From Nitrospira sp. ST-bin5 (lineage in GTDB: Bacteria > Nitrospirota > Nitrospiria > Nitrospirales > Nitrospiraceae), in NCBI GenBank assembly GCA_002083555.1, contig MSXN01000012.1, forward strand, positions 15,179 through 79,178: a stretch of 64,000 bases of DNA, written 5' to 3'. Both the position numbers and the translations under genes were made by a program. Every line of letters begins with the position of its first letter. Within the stretch, counting starts at the first letter, position 1. The notes beneath the pieces are model-generated. The model was not told the origin of the DNA and ran no database searches. It was given only the letters and a program-made list of their open reading frames with translations. Below, piece by piece: positions 8,469 through 17,525 of the stretch.

Positions 8469-9106
8469 CGTGCCTCGTTCGGGGCAGCGGCAAGCTCGCT
8501 CACCGTCATCGGCGGGTACGTCTTCGTCGGCGTGAAGATTTCGTGCTTGCCGAGGTGGGCGAAGAGGTCGCCCTCCGCGCTATATGCCGACGCCCCCGTC
8601 AACACGTCCAAACGAAAGTCACGGCGCTGGAACTTTCCCTTTCCCAGATAGCCCCATTCTGCGAAGGTGATCGGATTGCCGTCGCTGGCGCGCATAGTCA
8701 AAGCGTCGCCGTGGATGAGGTTCTGCGATAGCACGTAGAAGGCAGCTTGGTAGAGGTCATCCGACTCCTCGAGATTCAGGTAGTCGGCGAGGATCTCCAG
8801 CAGGCTCGTGCGGCACTCAGCAATGTTGTCCACTAAGAGCTCAATCCCGTAGGTGCACATCAGTGCGAGAAGGGCGTAGTGTCGCTTTTCAAAGTCGGAC
8901 TTTCCGAACTTGAGTTCGACGGCGGCAAGCTTGCGCTGCAGGATCCGGACGAGGAAGTTCCCGCTTCCGCACGCCGGCTCCAGGAAGCGGGAGTCAATCC
9001 GCTCGGTCTCGCCCTTGACGAGGTCGAGCATCGCCTCGACCATCCACGCGGGGGTGAATACCTCCCCGTGGTCGGCGACACGCGCTTTTGACTTGATCAG
9101 GCTCAT
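8465..9106 (-). CDS. Short N6-methylase subunit with motif I only
   Basis: A protein of 213 residues from the ATG at 9106 (MSLIKSKARV), chosen because it overlaps the upstream stop as ATGA; an ATG at 9112 is also in frame. It has the HsdM-like entry GEVFTPAWMVEAML and a textbook motif I, FLEPACGSGNF, but no NPPY motif, so it cannot be a complete methyltransferase. The next gene has its own motif I and NPPY. This one may act as a partner SAM-binding or structural subunit, or be a shortened relic kept in the operon. The unbroken frame and perfect 4-nt overlaps argue against decay. Confidence 0.7.
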   Translation of the reverse strand: MSLIKSKARVADHGEVFTPAWMVEAMLDLVKGETERIDSRFLEPACGSGNFLVRILQRKLAAVELKFGKSDFEKRHYALLALMCTYGIELLVDNIAECRTSLLEILADYLNLEESDDLYQAAFYVLSQNLIHGDALTMRASDGNPITFAEWGYLGKGKFQRRDFRLDVLTGASAYSAEGDLFAHLGKHEIFTPTKTYPPMTVSELAAAPNEAR

Positions 9107-9432
9107 AGGCAAATCCAGTCGGAGTATAGCTCGTGGGCACGCGTCTCGGCGTACTCCAGCCCCTGCTGCATACCATCACCAACGGGATAGCTGCTGTCTT
9201 TCGCCTCGTTGAGGGCGATGGCGATGTTTGACTTGTAGTAGAGAATGTAGTCGGCGCGTTTGGCTTTTCCTCGGGTGACGAGTTTGCCACGGGTAATGAT
9301 CCGGCCTTTGGCAAAGCCGACCTCTTCGCGATTCTGTGACATCTCATCCCATCCTGTCTGCTCCAGCGCCGGTGTGACGAACTTTTTACAGATGTCGCGT
9401 TCGCTCAGAGATTTCTTATTGAGGTCTGCCAT
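9103..9432 (-). CDS. Stand-alone HsdR-N-like nuclease domain
   Basis: About 109 residues from the ATG at 9432 (MADLNKKSLSERDICKKF); the frame is open up to an ATG at 9498. It matches the N-terminal nuclease domain of Type I restriction HsdR: RADYILYY supplies the Asp and ALNEAKD the E-x-K of a PD-(D/E)xK site, followed by MQQGLEYAE. A normal HsdR continues for 700 or more residues with a helicase; here the protein ends a dozen residues after that motif. It is either a deliberate single-domain subunit, with the helicase supplied by the separate gene at 4331-6868, or the stump of a deleted hsdR. Its stop overlaps the next start as ATGA, which favours the first view. Confidence 0.65.
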   Translation of the reverse strand: MADLNKKSLSERDICKKFVTPALEQTGWDEMSQNREEVGFAKGRIITRGKLVTRGKAKRADYILYYKSNIAIALNEAKDSSYPVGDGMQQGLEYAETRAHELYSDWICL

Positions 9433-9524
9433 TCGAGAACGCCCCGCTCTATTGAAGAAGTGAGGAAAGAGAATACCCTTTTGCAGGTGTGAAATCACCC
9501 CAGCTTGGGAGGTAAGGGATTGAA

Positions 9525-9548
9525 AATAGATCCATTGGAAAATCTATT
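9525..9548. promoter_or_regulatory. Inverted repeat upstream of the restriction operon
   Basis: Seven-base arms AATAGAT and ATCTATT around a 10-nt spacer, in the 136-bp gap between the CI-like repressor gene and the first restriction gene. Its position suits an operator for the repressor or a promoter element of the operon. No convincing -35/-10 pair was identified. Confidence 0.35.
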
Positions 9549-9634
9549 CTGGGCAACTATGGGTCGATCGGCATGCTGGGGGGGATAACAGATCTAGAAA
9601 ATTGTGGGTAAATTCAAGGTTGGGACTTCTTGGC

Positions 9635-10084
9635 TTAGGCCTTACGTTGTGGTCGGACTCTTCTTAGGATATTCCGCTGTGAAGCCAAATAGTTACGGAT
9701 CTCTTCATCCTGATTCCACAATGAGAAATAGTCGCTCATGACATTTCGACCTTCTTCACCAAGATCATTCCAGGCTTGAAGCAAGCCCGGATAAGTCAGT
9801 GCCAAAGTCACCAACTTAGGAGCAATCGCTGCGTGACTCTCGGCTCTATTCCTTGGTTCCTCACCCTTCTGAAGCCACTCCAATCGACAACCTGTTTCAT
9901 AAGCTACTTTGTATAGCCAAAGGGCTGGCACATGGCCGCGTCGAAAAGCGCCAGTAATCTTTGGTGGCGTTATCCCAAGATAAGAGGCCAAGCTCGCCTG
10001 GGTTTTTAGACCCGTGGCAAGGAGCAAACGGTCAATGATTTCCTGTGGGAAATCAGCTTGACTAATTGGTTTCCCTTGGGACAT
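9635..10084 (-). CDS. CI-type phage repressor-like HTH regulator
   Basis: A 149-residue protein. Residues about 12-75 form a helix-turn-helix of the bacteriophage CI type (LLLATGLKTQASLASYLGI, then CRLEWLQKGEEP). The C-terminal half is helical and lacks the LexA/CI autoprotease motif. It is placed head-to-head with the Ner-like gene on the plus strand, the usual layout of a two-regulator switch. It probably represses its own promoter, the opposing gene, and possibly the defence or recombinase genes on either side. Confidence 0.75.
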   Translation of the reverse strand: MSQGKPISQADFPQEIIDRLLLATGLKTQASLASYLGITPPKITGAFRRGHVPALWLYKVAYETGCRLEWLQKGEEPRNRAESHAAIAPKLVTLALTYPGLLQAWNDLGEEGRNVMSDYFSLWNQDEEIRNYLASQRNILRRVRPQRKA

Positions 10085-10096
10085 AATTCACCAACC

Positions 10097-10318
10097 GTGG
10101 GAACAACGAATAAAAGACATTTGTGTAGAAATCTTGTCTGCCTTCTTTTGTTGAAGGCAGGTTATTCGTACGCAGATGTTGGAAGAATTATCGGTAGATC
10201 TCGGCATGCAGTCGCTCGCGTGGTATACGGCTGGCATTGTACTCAGGAAATCCGCGACGCCATTGCCAAGTTAGTCTGCGTACCGGCGGAAAAGCTCTGG
10301 CCAGAAAACCGGGTTTAG
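10097..10318 (+). CDS. Ner-like DNA-binding protein
   Basis: About 73 residues from a GTG at 10097; the frame is open upstream to 10058. It has a helix-turn-helix (AGYSYADVGRIIGRSRHAVA) and ends VPAEKLWPENRV, matching the Ner/Nlp family ending in which the domain closes with an IWPSRY-like motif. Ner proteins of Mu-like phages oppose the main repressor. Here the gene diverges from the CI-like gene and points towards the recombinases, which start 270 bp downstream. Confidence 0.6.
   Translation: MGTTNKRHLCRNLVCLLLLKAGYSYADVGRIIGRSRHAVARVVYGWHCTQEIRDAIAKLVCVPAEKLWPENRV
10138..10160. promoter_or_regulatory. Perfect inverted repeat at the CI/Ner switch
   Basis: CTGCCTTC and GAAGGCAG flank a 7-nt spacer between the divergent starts and the helix-turn-helix codons of the Ner-like gene. 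It is a candidate operator, although it lies within the predicted 5' end of that gene. Confidence 0.35.
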
Positions 10319-10587
10319 CCAGTGCTTATCGTCCTTACCCAGCTTTAGATTTTCTTGAACTGCGTCTCCATCTTGTCAGTCACATATCTCGATGAGGGTG
10401 CCTCGTACTTGGAAGAAAGAACGGTCGGTTAGTAAACGGCCCCTGGTGTCTTTAAAGCTGAATGAGACCTCAAGAAAGCCTCTTATGAGGCCACAGTATA
10501 GGATTGGCTACTCGATGAAGCAATGCCAAACCGTGCGCTACCTCTCCAACCTGGAATGAACTGATCGGCCCTTACGGGAGTTGAGTC

Positions 10588-12087
10588 GTGGGTTATCACG
10601 AACTGTTCCATTACGCGAGCCTCCTATCCAAGGCCGGCCGTCTTGCTGCCTATAATTCATACTACTGCTCCCTTCAGATATCTGGACTCCATTATGCCTA
10701 CTTTCTTCAGTCTTCCAACATCATCGCTGTTTGTACAGCTCGTCATGAAACGCACGAACTCGCAACGACCTATCTCCTTCTGCAAAAGGCAAACGGACTA
10801 GCTATCAATACGGTTCGCTTTGAGGCGCATGCACTCAAGACGCTGCTGGATTTCCTCACGCTCTGGGATCTTGATCTTCGTGATGGTGACCTCCTTGTTA
10901 TCCTTCAGGCCTACACAGATTATCTCCGCTTGATCCGTCACAACTGGCGACCGCGCTCCGTGTTGGAGTGGTCCGTTCTTTCACAGGTACCCCTCAAAGA
11001 GCACACGTCATCAGACAGCTGTTGCGAAGATTCCGGCGACCTTGGAGGTTTATCGAAAACTGATGGTAGGGAACGTGCTCCTGGTGCAATCGAAAAGTTT
11101 CTGTACGTTAGTGTGAAGTATTTACGTTTTCTCCAGACCCGAACGGAGAGGTACGCTGGCTTATCATTTCAGCAGTTGCCAGTGCGCCAGAAGCGAATCT
11201 GGGGAGTGATATCTGGGACTGCGGGGTCCAGGACAGTTCCCGTCGTTGATCTTCGGGCGATAACCGGGGAGCGCGGGGTCCGATCTCGTTGGAATAAGAT
11301 CGACAATCTCCCGAGTGATGCCGTGTTTTCACTCGACCAGGCTAATCTATTCTTTCAATACACACCAGGCGCTCAAAACAAGTTACTGTTTGCCACCCTG
11401 CGCTATCTCGGTCTCCGAGAAGCAGAGGCTGCGGGGATAACAATTGATCCTGAAACCCTCCCTCCGTCGTTTTTCCGCATGAAATACTTTCAGGCCAAGC
11501 AATGGCTGAGGAACCATTTGAGGGGAGACCTTAAATACGTACACCTACATTCCAAGGGGAGATGGGTCTTCAGTGTAATAGATCGCGGCAACCCTGATTA
11601 CAGAGCCTCGCACAAGCGTGCCGGAGAGAGAAGAGAAGTGCCGTGGATTTTTTCAGCCGATGATCTTGAGGACCTTTTGATTAATGCACTGCGCGAACGC
11701 ACGGAACTCATTCAGCATCAACCGAAAGACCATGGTTTTCTTTTCGTCAGCAGTGACCACCGACGCAGAGGAGCACCCATCACGGGACAAACTGTTTACA
11801 AGAAGTACCATGCTATTGCTAAACGAGCTCGGAAAGGCAATCCAGAGTCAGTTCTCCACAGATATAGCCCACATACCTTCCGACACTTTTACGCCACGTA
11901 TCTACTAAAAGTCCTCAAGAGGCCAATTGACGAAGTAAGTCTCTGGCTCGGGCACAGTACGACAGAAATTACAGCAAAATTCTACGCACATTGGATGTCG
12001 GATAAAGAGGAGGAGGGGCAGTTCACCGTGGCTCGGATGAAACAGGTTATAAACCAGTCATTGGATGGAAGAACTCCGCATGGGTGA
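10588..12087 (+). CDS. Large tyrosine recombinase, first of a trio (TnpA-like)
   Basis: A 499-residue protein from a GTG. The C-terminal half has the full catalytic set of tyrosine recombinases: Arg in RYLGLREAE, Lys in HSKGRW, HTFRH, WLGHSTTE and the nucleophile Tyr in AKFYAHW. The N-terminal part, with a core-binding region around residues 60-190, is longer than in ordinary integrases. It overlaps the next gene by 23 nt. With the next two recombinases and the small downstream protein it recalls the TnpA-TnpB-TnpC module of Tn554 and the recombinase-in-trio elements. It probably performs one of the strand exchanges in integration and excision. Confidence 0.85.
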   Translation: MGYHELFHYASLLSKAGRLAAYNSYYCSLQISGLHYAYFLQSSNIIAVCTARHETHELATTYLLLQKANGLAINTVRFEAHALKTLLDFLTLWDLDLRDGDLLVILQAYTDYLRLIRHNWRPRSVLEWSVLSQVPLKEHTSSDSCCEDSGDLGGLSKTDGRERAPGAIEKFLYVSVKYLRFLQTRTERYAGLSFQQLPVRQKRIWGVISGTAGSRTVPVVDLRAITGERGVRSRWNKIDNLPSDAVFSLDQANLFFQYTPGAQNKLLFATLRYLGLREAEAAGITIDPETLPPSFFRMKYFQAKQWLRNHLRGDLKYVHLHSKGRWVFSVIDRGNPDYRASHKRAGERREVPWIFSADDLEDLLINALRERTELIQHQPKDHGFLFVSSDHRRRGAPITGQTVYKKYHAIAKRARKGNPESVLHRYSPHTFRHFYATYLLKVLKRPIDEVSLWLGHSTTEITAKFYAHWMSDKEEEGQFTVARMKQVINQSLDGRTPHG

Positions 12088-14173
12088 TTTGCTCTGGATA
12101 CCGCTCGCACGACTGAGAGTTGAATACAAGAGTGTCTTTGGACGAGGGCACTATGCCCAACTTTGCTTCTTGGGACCAATTGTTCAGCGCCTTCATGAAA
12201 CATATGAGGATGGCAATCAATGGCTTTCAACGCCGCTCGACCAGAAGGAGGAGATCAGACACTCTCATCCAAACTATCACGTCAATGAAATGTCTTACAT
12301 TGTCCCATGGGCCTGGTACGCAGGCCTATGTCATGAGTTTGGATCAGAAGCTCAAGGGCGTCGTGAAGCCTATGTGGCGTACTTACGCCGGCGTCGCCGT
12401 CGAGGACTAAAGGTTGCGGTCAAATGGGCTCAATACTTCGGGCTCGTGTCGGAAGAGGAATTGACCAAGACGGACAAACTGCTAGCTCAGAGTGGGGGCT
12501 CGGCTGAGTTCCGGACAAGTCTCAGTATTCATACGTTAATCTTGGCGAAACCCTTTCAGCAGTTCACTGACGATGATCTCGATTGGGTCTCCACAATCTG
12601 GGACAACCACGTTTACAGCAAGAAGACACTTCAAGACTTCCGCATACTAATGGGGTACAGCCAGACGCGACTATCTATGGCATTTCCTAACGCATGGGAA
12701 ACTCTGAAAGCGACTCCTGCGCTAAAGGAAATGGCTACAAGATACCATAAGTACCTGAAAAGCGCTGATGCTCATCCTGGAGCGCTTAAATTCATTCCGC
12801 ACGTATTGCAAAGATTGTTTGAGTTTGCTGAGCAATGCGGATTTGAAGATTTGTCGCGATTCAGGAGGAAAGAGTTTCTGCAGTTCCAAGATTGGCTAGA
12901 CAATGGTCGAAGGGCAAAGAAATCCCTCGCAACGTATATCTCGATCATCAAAACATTCTTCGAGTGGGGATGTGGAGAACCTGGGTTTCCGTCGGAGCTT
13001 GATGTTCCGTTCGAGGAATGGCGTCGATTAGCACGGGAGGCAAACCGTGAACTGAATGGGCGGGAAGGTCATTCATTTTCATCACGAGATGCCGCCTTGC
13101 AATTGGTTGAAGCTCTCCAAAGTTTTGCTCCCTCCAACGAACGGGAGCAGCTTTACCAACTGTTTTGGATGGTTGCCTGCTCAGCACCCCCGAGGTTTCG
13201 GTTCCTTCTTGACCTGGATGTCGAGACGGCGTTACGACCGATGCCCAATGAGCCTTCCGCTTGGGGCTTATGTTCTCCGTCTGAGGATAAAGCCGGGCAT
13301 ACCTGGGGCCAGTTTCCTATTCTCGACTCAATGGGCCTGACCGCGATCCGGGCACTCATTGCGCGAGCTAGAGAACTCGAACTTCCGCCTCTTTATAACC
13401 CTCGAACCCAACGGACATACATCCATGTATTCCAGCTCTCAAAACCTCCTACTGTCCCAAGCGAAACCGAGATCCGGTCATTTCTGACCGACTTAAAACA
13501 CATGATTGCTTACAGAGAGCCCGATGGGAGTCTGGCAAGAGGTTCGGCGCATGCCTTTAGGACGCTTCTATTGACTGAAATTGCTGCAAGAACTCAAGAC
13601 ATTGGGGCAGTTCAGCTTGCTGCCGGACATCGAAACGAGCAGATGACGAGGCTTTACCTTCGGAGTCGCATCGCACGCAACGCACTCTTATACAAAGTGG
13701 TAGCCCAGTATGAAGGGGGACAAATCACGGGCCGTTTTTATTTGCGGCTCATTTCTCTTCTAACCGACGATGAAACTCCAGTGGAATCAATGATGAGGGC
13801 TCTCACCACAGACATGGAGTTAGAAACATTTCTGGCGAAATATGGGAAACGCCTCGATATGGGGCACTGTCTCAATCAATCAGAATGCGACAACTGGATG
13901 CGTTGCTGGGGATGCCAACATTTCTTGATGCAAAAAGAGGAGACCCAGGGAGCCGTGACTACGCTCATAAAACACATAGTAAACATGCGAGAAATGGTTC
14001 AAAGCAGCAGAGACTTTACTTATGACAACTCGATTGCCGCTGGGCAAATGAAAGTGATCGCTCTCATCGTGAAAAGGCTCAGTGATTTGGGTCTGACAGA
14101 GGATAAGCTCGAAGAAATGGTGATGTCTTCAATCCAGCAATTCGATGCTGCTCATCCACGGAATGAAGGTTAG
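12065..14173 (+). CDS. Large tyrosine recombinase, second of a trio (TnpB-like)
   Basis: A 702-residue protein. The catalytic region is near residues 360-545: Arg in CSAPPRFRFLLDLD, then AHAFRTLL, AAGHRNEQ and Tyr in TRLYLRS. A C-terminal cysteine cluster (CLNQSECDNWMRCWGCQHF) may bind zinc. The first 350 residues are a long DNA-binding or interaction region. The start overlaps the upstream gene by 23 nt and the end overlaps the next by 29 nt, pointing to translational coupling. The size resembles TnpB of Tn554 (about 630 residues) more than a single-gene integrase. Confidence 0.83.
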   Translation: MEELRMGDLLWIPLARLRVEYKSVFGRGHYAQLCFLGPIVQRLHETYEDGNQWLSTPLDQKEEIRHSHPNYHVNEMSYIVPWAWYAGLCHEFGSEAQGRREAYVAYLRRRRRRGLKVAVKWAQYFGLVSEEELTKTDKLLAQSGGSAEFRTSLSIHTLILAKPFQQFTDDDLDWVSTIWDNHVYSKKTLQDFRILMGYSQTRLSMAFPNAWETLKATPALKEMATRYHKYLKSADAHPGALKFIPHVLQRLFEFAEQCGFEDLSRFRRKEFLQFQDWLDNGRRAKKSLATYISIIKTFFEWGCGEPGFPSELDVPFEEWRRLAREANRELNGREGHSFSSRDAALQLVEALQSFAPSNEREQLYQLFWMVACSAPPRFRFLLDLDVETALRPMPNEPSAWGLCSPSEDKAGHTWGQFPILDSMGLTAIRALIARARELELPPLYNPRTQRTYIHVFQLSKPPTVPSETEIRSFLTDLKHMIAYREPDGSLARGSAHAFRTLLLTEIAARTQDIGAVQLAAGHRNEQMTRLYLRSRIARNALLYKVVAQYEGGQITGRFYLRLISLLTDDETPVESMMRALTTDMELETFLAKYGKRLDMGHCLNQSECDNWMRCWGCQHFLMQKEETQGAVTTLIKHIVNMREMVQSSRDFTYDNSIAAGQMKVIALIVKRLSDLGLTEDKLEEMVMSSIQQFDAAHPRNEG

Positions 14174-17036
14174 AAACAAGGCTGAAATTGCAAGAGGAGT
14201 ACGCCGACACTTCTTGCGGGAAGAATGGGAAACCTTTTCTCAAGAATGGTACCGGGTTGTCCGGTTTACCGATTTGCCATTTGAGGTACTCGAGAACCCA
14301 AATGCGTGGAAAAGGCAGGATCAAAGAGACATAGCGTATTACGCTTGGCACTTGGCCTTTTTCCGCCGCATTACTCTACCTCTCACGTATACCTTCCGCA
14401 TTCATTGTCGAAACAGCGACTTGCCCTTAGCGCAGCATCCTAATTTTGTCAGTCTTCGCATGCTTTGGGAGGGCTACCATTCCAGCTGTGGGCTACACAG
14501 TTCTGGTGAGGAACGACAGAGGCAGAAGAATCACACTCAGCTAGAAACACTTGCGCTACGATTGTGGCTTGGAGGCTATGGAGTAGCCAAAGCAGATGAT
14601 TGTTCACCCGTTACTGATGAGGTATTGCAAGCAGCTTTCAACTTGTCACCGCCCACTACCGGTCGAGCCGTAGCCCTCCTTGGAAAGGTTCTTAGACAAG
14701 ATCAGGATACGCTCATCAGCGAGCCTTGCGTCAGGCTCGGAGTAAGGTCACATTTCACTGCAACAGAATGGCACATTGCTTTTGGGACTAGTTGGGGCAT
14801 CGTTTCTCATCTGGCTAAAATCCCCTTGGAGACCTTCGAGAGTCCCTCTTATTGGTCAACACTAGCTACTCATCATATCAGTACGTATGCGGCGAGGTTA
14901 GCGTTCTACCAGAGGATTCGCTTGCCCCTTGCCTTTTGCCTATCTCGGCCGCAATCCGCGGAAGATTTTCCAGTCCACGCTATCGACAATTTTAAGGTGC
15001 TGGATCAGCTCTTTGATCAGTGCTTCCCCATTCTGTACAAGTTGGAAGTGAACAACTCACGTTTAAAAGCCAAGATCAGGAGTCAGCTGAGGAACCAAGC
15101 GCTAGCGTTCTGGTTAGCGGGGTATGGCCTGAGACATGATCACAATCATAAGGCAATCGATCCTAGTATTTTACGGCAGGGGGAGGACCTTGCAAAATCA
15201 TCTACCAATAAGAAAGTGATCCGGCTACTAGGGATTCTTTTAGAGCATGATCAACAGTGCTCGGGAACATTTGTCCGGAAACGCTCTGGAGGGTCCCGTG
15301 TCTCGGAACTTGAGGACGCAACTTGGCAAAGGAATATTTTACAAGGTGTGCGCACTCCTTCTTCACAAATACTTTACCAATACGTGTTTGGAGAGCTGTT
15401 GACGAGAGTTGAGGGGCCGCAAGTCAGAAAATCGACCCTGAGTGATGGAGAGGGCGAAGGTTCACCTATGCGTGAGGGCCTAGGTTCAATATCAATGGGA
15501 ACATGGAAGGGCTATGCCAGCGCGTTACGGCTCTTTGCTGAATGGTGCCAAAAAAACAGGTACGATTCAATCGATCAATGCCTGGTTCCAGGAATAGCAG
15601 ATTTCTTAAGGGAAGGAAGGCCTTCCAAAAGCCGTTCTATAAGGAATGGGGCGCGGGGAGCTCTTCGGGGCTGGGTTCGCTGGTACGCCAGTATGTTCGG
15701 AACTAGTTGTCCGGAGAAGAAGATTATCCCACGTATAGTGAGACGATCCAGAGTTTCACATGGAAAACTTTTAGACCTTGCGTCAGCTGAGCTATTCATC
15801 GACACGCTGCTCGATGACCAAAGCCCTTCGTTCTCGGAAAATCGCATTCTGGATTTCCGATGTCGCCGGGCTGCGCTAATCGCGTTTGCGACAGGTGGTC
15901 GAGGGAAGAGCATCCGTCTTTTGATCAAAGACTGTTTAAGAGCAGACCATCACAGCCACCCCTTTCTCTTTTTCCACTCGGTAAAGACGAAGCCCCACCA
16001 TGAAGTAGAAGTTGGTGCTGATGTGGTGCGGTGGGTTGAAGAGCTTCAGCGTGTGGCACCAAGTAACAAGATCTATATCCCTTCTGACACTGCCGCGTTT
16101 GGTGACGGGCTGACCGAATATCGCTTATTAGCGAATGCGACGGACGATGGTCCTCTAAACTCACATACAATCAACAACTTTATGAAAAGAGTGCAACGGC
16201 ATCTCTGGCCCATGAAGCATCCTAATGGGAGACCGTTTGCACTTCATGATGCACGAAGACTCCAAGCTATCTGTCTGACTTTGCAGGAGAAAAAGTTCGA
16301 GGATATTCGGCAGAGACTAGGTCAAACAAGAGTCGAGTCCGTTTTGCCTTATGTGGCCACGAAGCCTCCTCAATATCAACGATGGTATGCACAAATCCTT
16401 AAGGAAGGGGTTTGGAAAAACATCAGCGATAAATTCGGGGAAACCGATGGCCTTCCCCTCGATCAAGTTGTGGCTCAAGCTTCACGCATGACAAATGTGT
16501 CGAGTAATAAGGATTTTGTGCGCCAATTGATTGAAAAGACGCTTGCAAATCAACACAATCCCTATGAGGTAAACCAAAGCCGGATTCTCCCGGTAAACAT
16601 GGTGGCGAGTGGATTTCCGAGGCGGTCTCACAACTGTACTGCGCATGAGCTGCTTAACTGTGGACATACAGAACTGCACTGCTTCTCATGTGACAAGTAC
16701 AATCCGGACACAACAATGCTCGAGGATCACAAAGCAGAAATATTTCGATTCATGGTTCTTGCCATGAGATCACGGTTGGCTAAGAAGCAACGACGGAATG
16801 TGATTGAACGCCAGGCTGTGGAGCTTCGAGAAGAGAGTGTCATAGCACTTCTCGATCAAGCGATCCCGAAACTATTTGGAAATCGTTTTGGACTATCACC
16901 AGTTACCATCAACAAACTGAAGGGTGAACTTTGGGCCAGCGCTAAGCAATTCATGAAAGAGAGAGAGCTCGGCGGCGATGCCCCCACCTACACTCAGGCA
17001 TTGCAGTTCATTCGGCAAAGGCAAGTAAGTGGCTAG
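14145..17036 (+). CDS. Giant tyrosine recombinase with duplicated N-terminal module
   Basis: A 963-residue protein; an internal ATG at 14163 (MKVRNKAEIA) is an alternative start. Residues about 10-195 and 205-380 are two copies of one module. Both have an EW-containing stretch, a YAARLAFYQRIRLPL-like stretch, an LWLGGYG-like stretch and VIRLLGILLEHDQ. The recombinase domain follows at about residues 470-760: Arg in TGGRGKSIRLL, LHDARRLQA, then LGQTRVES where Gln replaces the usual His, and Tyr in VLPYVATK. Near residue 840 a cysteine set (CTAHELLNCGHTELHCFSC) may bind zinc. The His-to-Gln change suggests an accessory or specialised role in the trio. Confidence 0.78.
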   Translation: MLLIHGMKVRNKAEIARGVRRHFLREEWETFSQEWYRVVRFTDLPFEVLENPNAWKRQDQRDIAYYAWHLAFFRRITLPLTYTFRIHCRNSDLPLAQHPNFVSLRMLWEGYHSSCGLHSSGEERQRQKNHTQLETLALRLWLGGYGVAKADDCSPVTDEVLQAAFNLSPPTTGRAVALLGKVLRQDQDTLISEPCVRLGVRSHFTATEWHIAFGTSWGIVSHLAKIPLETFESPSYWSTLATHHISTYAARLAFYQRIRLPLAFCLSRPQSAEDFPVHAIDNFKVLDQLFDQCFPILYKLEVNNSRLKAKIRSQLRNQALAFWLAGYGLRHDHNHKAIDPSILRQGEDLAKSSTNKKVIRLLGILLEHDQQCSGTFVRKRSGGSRVSELEDATWQRNILQGVRTPSSQILYQYVFGELLTRVEGPQVRKSTLSDGEGEGSPMREGLGSISMGTWKGYASALRLFAEWCQKNRYDSIDQCLVPGIADFLREGRPSKSRSIRNGARGALRGWVRWYASMFGTSCPEKKIIPRIVRRSRVSHGKLLDLASAELFIDTLLDDQSPSFSENRILDFRCRRAALIAFATGGRGKSIRLLIKDCLRADHHSHPFLFFHSVKTKPHHEVEVGADVVRWVEELQRVAPSNKIYIPSDTAAFGDGLTEYRLLANATDDGPLNSHTINNFMKRVQRHLWPMKHPNGRPFALHDARRLQAICLTLQEKKFEDIRQRLGQTRVESVLPYVATKPPQYQRWYAQILKEGVWKNISDKFGETDGLPLDQVVAQASRMTNVSSNKDFVRQLIEKTLANQHNPYEVNQSRILPVNMVASGFPRRSHNCTAHELLNCGHTELHCFSCDKYNPDTTMLEDHKAEIFRFMVLAMRSRLAKKQRRNVIERQAVELREESVIALLDQAIPKLFGNRFGLSPVTINKLKGELWASAKQFMKERELGGDAPTYTQALQFIRQRQVSG

Positions 17037-17460
17037 ACGTCGCTATACATTAGGGAAACTCAAATACGAAGCCGCCCAAGCCAAGCGGCAAATCTTGACC
17101 CGTATAAAAAGAGGCAAGTTGAAAACATTGGTCAAGCAGGAGATCTATGCCTTGGTTGCGGCCCGCGTAGGTCTTAAGACAGACCGTACCTTGTGGGATG
17201 GTGAGCAGGGCACGTATCTCGACCAATGGTATGAACGGCTTCAGATTGAAGTAAGCGAGCAAAAGAAGCTGTTAGAGAGTGACGTATACAGCCCCTTGCC
17301 GCAAGGCGGCTTGGTAGCCCGATTAGAGGAACTTGAACGAAAATATGATGGACAAAGGGCGTTGCTCAACGAATACAAGAGGGCAAATGATGTTCTTCGA
17401 ATAGAAAATGAGGACTTACGGACACGACTGATCAGCAAATATGGCCGTGTCGATCAGTAA
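17029..17460 (+). CDS. TnpC-like coiled-coil protein of the recombinase module
   Basis: A 143-residue basic protein overlapping the giant recombinase by 8 nt. The N-terminus (MARRRYTLGKLKYEAAQAKRQ) is strongly positive. The middle resembles a helix-turn-helix, and residues about 95-135 form a heptad-like coiled coil (LARLEELERKY ... RANDVLRIENEDL). The arrangement, a small coiled-coil protein after tyrosine recombinases, matches TnpC of Tn554 and DUF6262-type proteins, which set the orientation or efficiency of transposition. The assignment rests on position and general shape, not on a strong motif. Confidence 0.6.
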   Translation: MARRRYTLGKLKYEAAQAKRQILTRIKRGKLKTLVKQEIYALVAARVGLKTDRTLWDGEQGTYLDQWYERLQIEVSEQKKLLESDVYSPLPQGGLVARLEELERKYDGQRALLNEYKRANDVLRIENEDLRTRLISKYGRVDQ

Positions 17461-17525
17461 TACGCCGGCTGGCTTTAGTTAGGTCTTGCCTCTCGATCCT
17501 ACCCCTGTTACCCTCCATCACCTTT

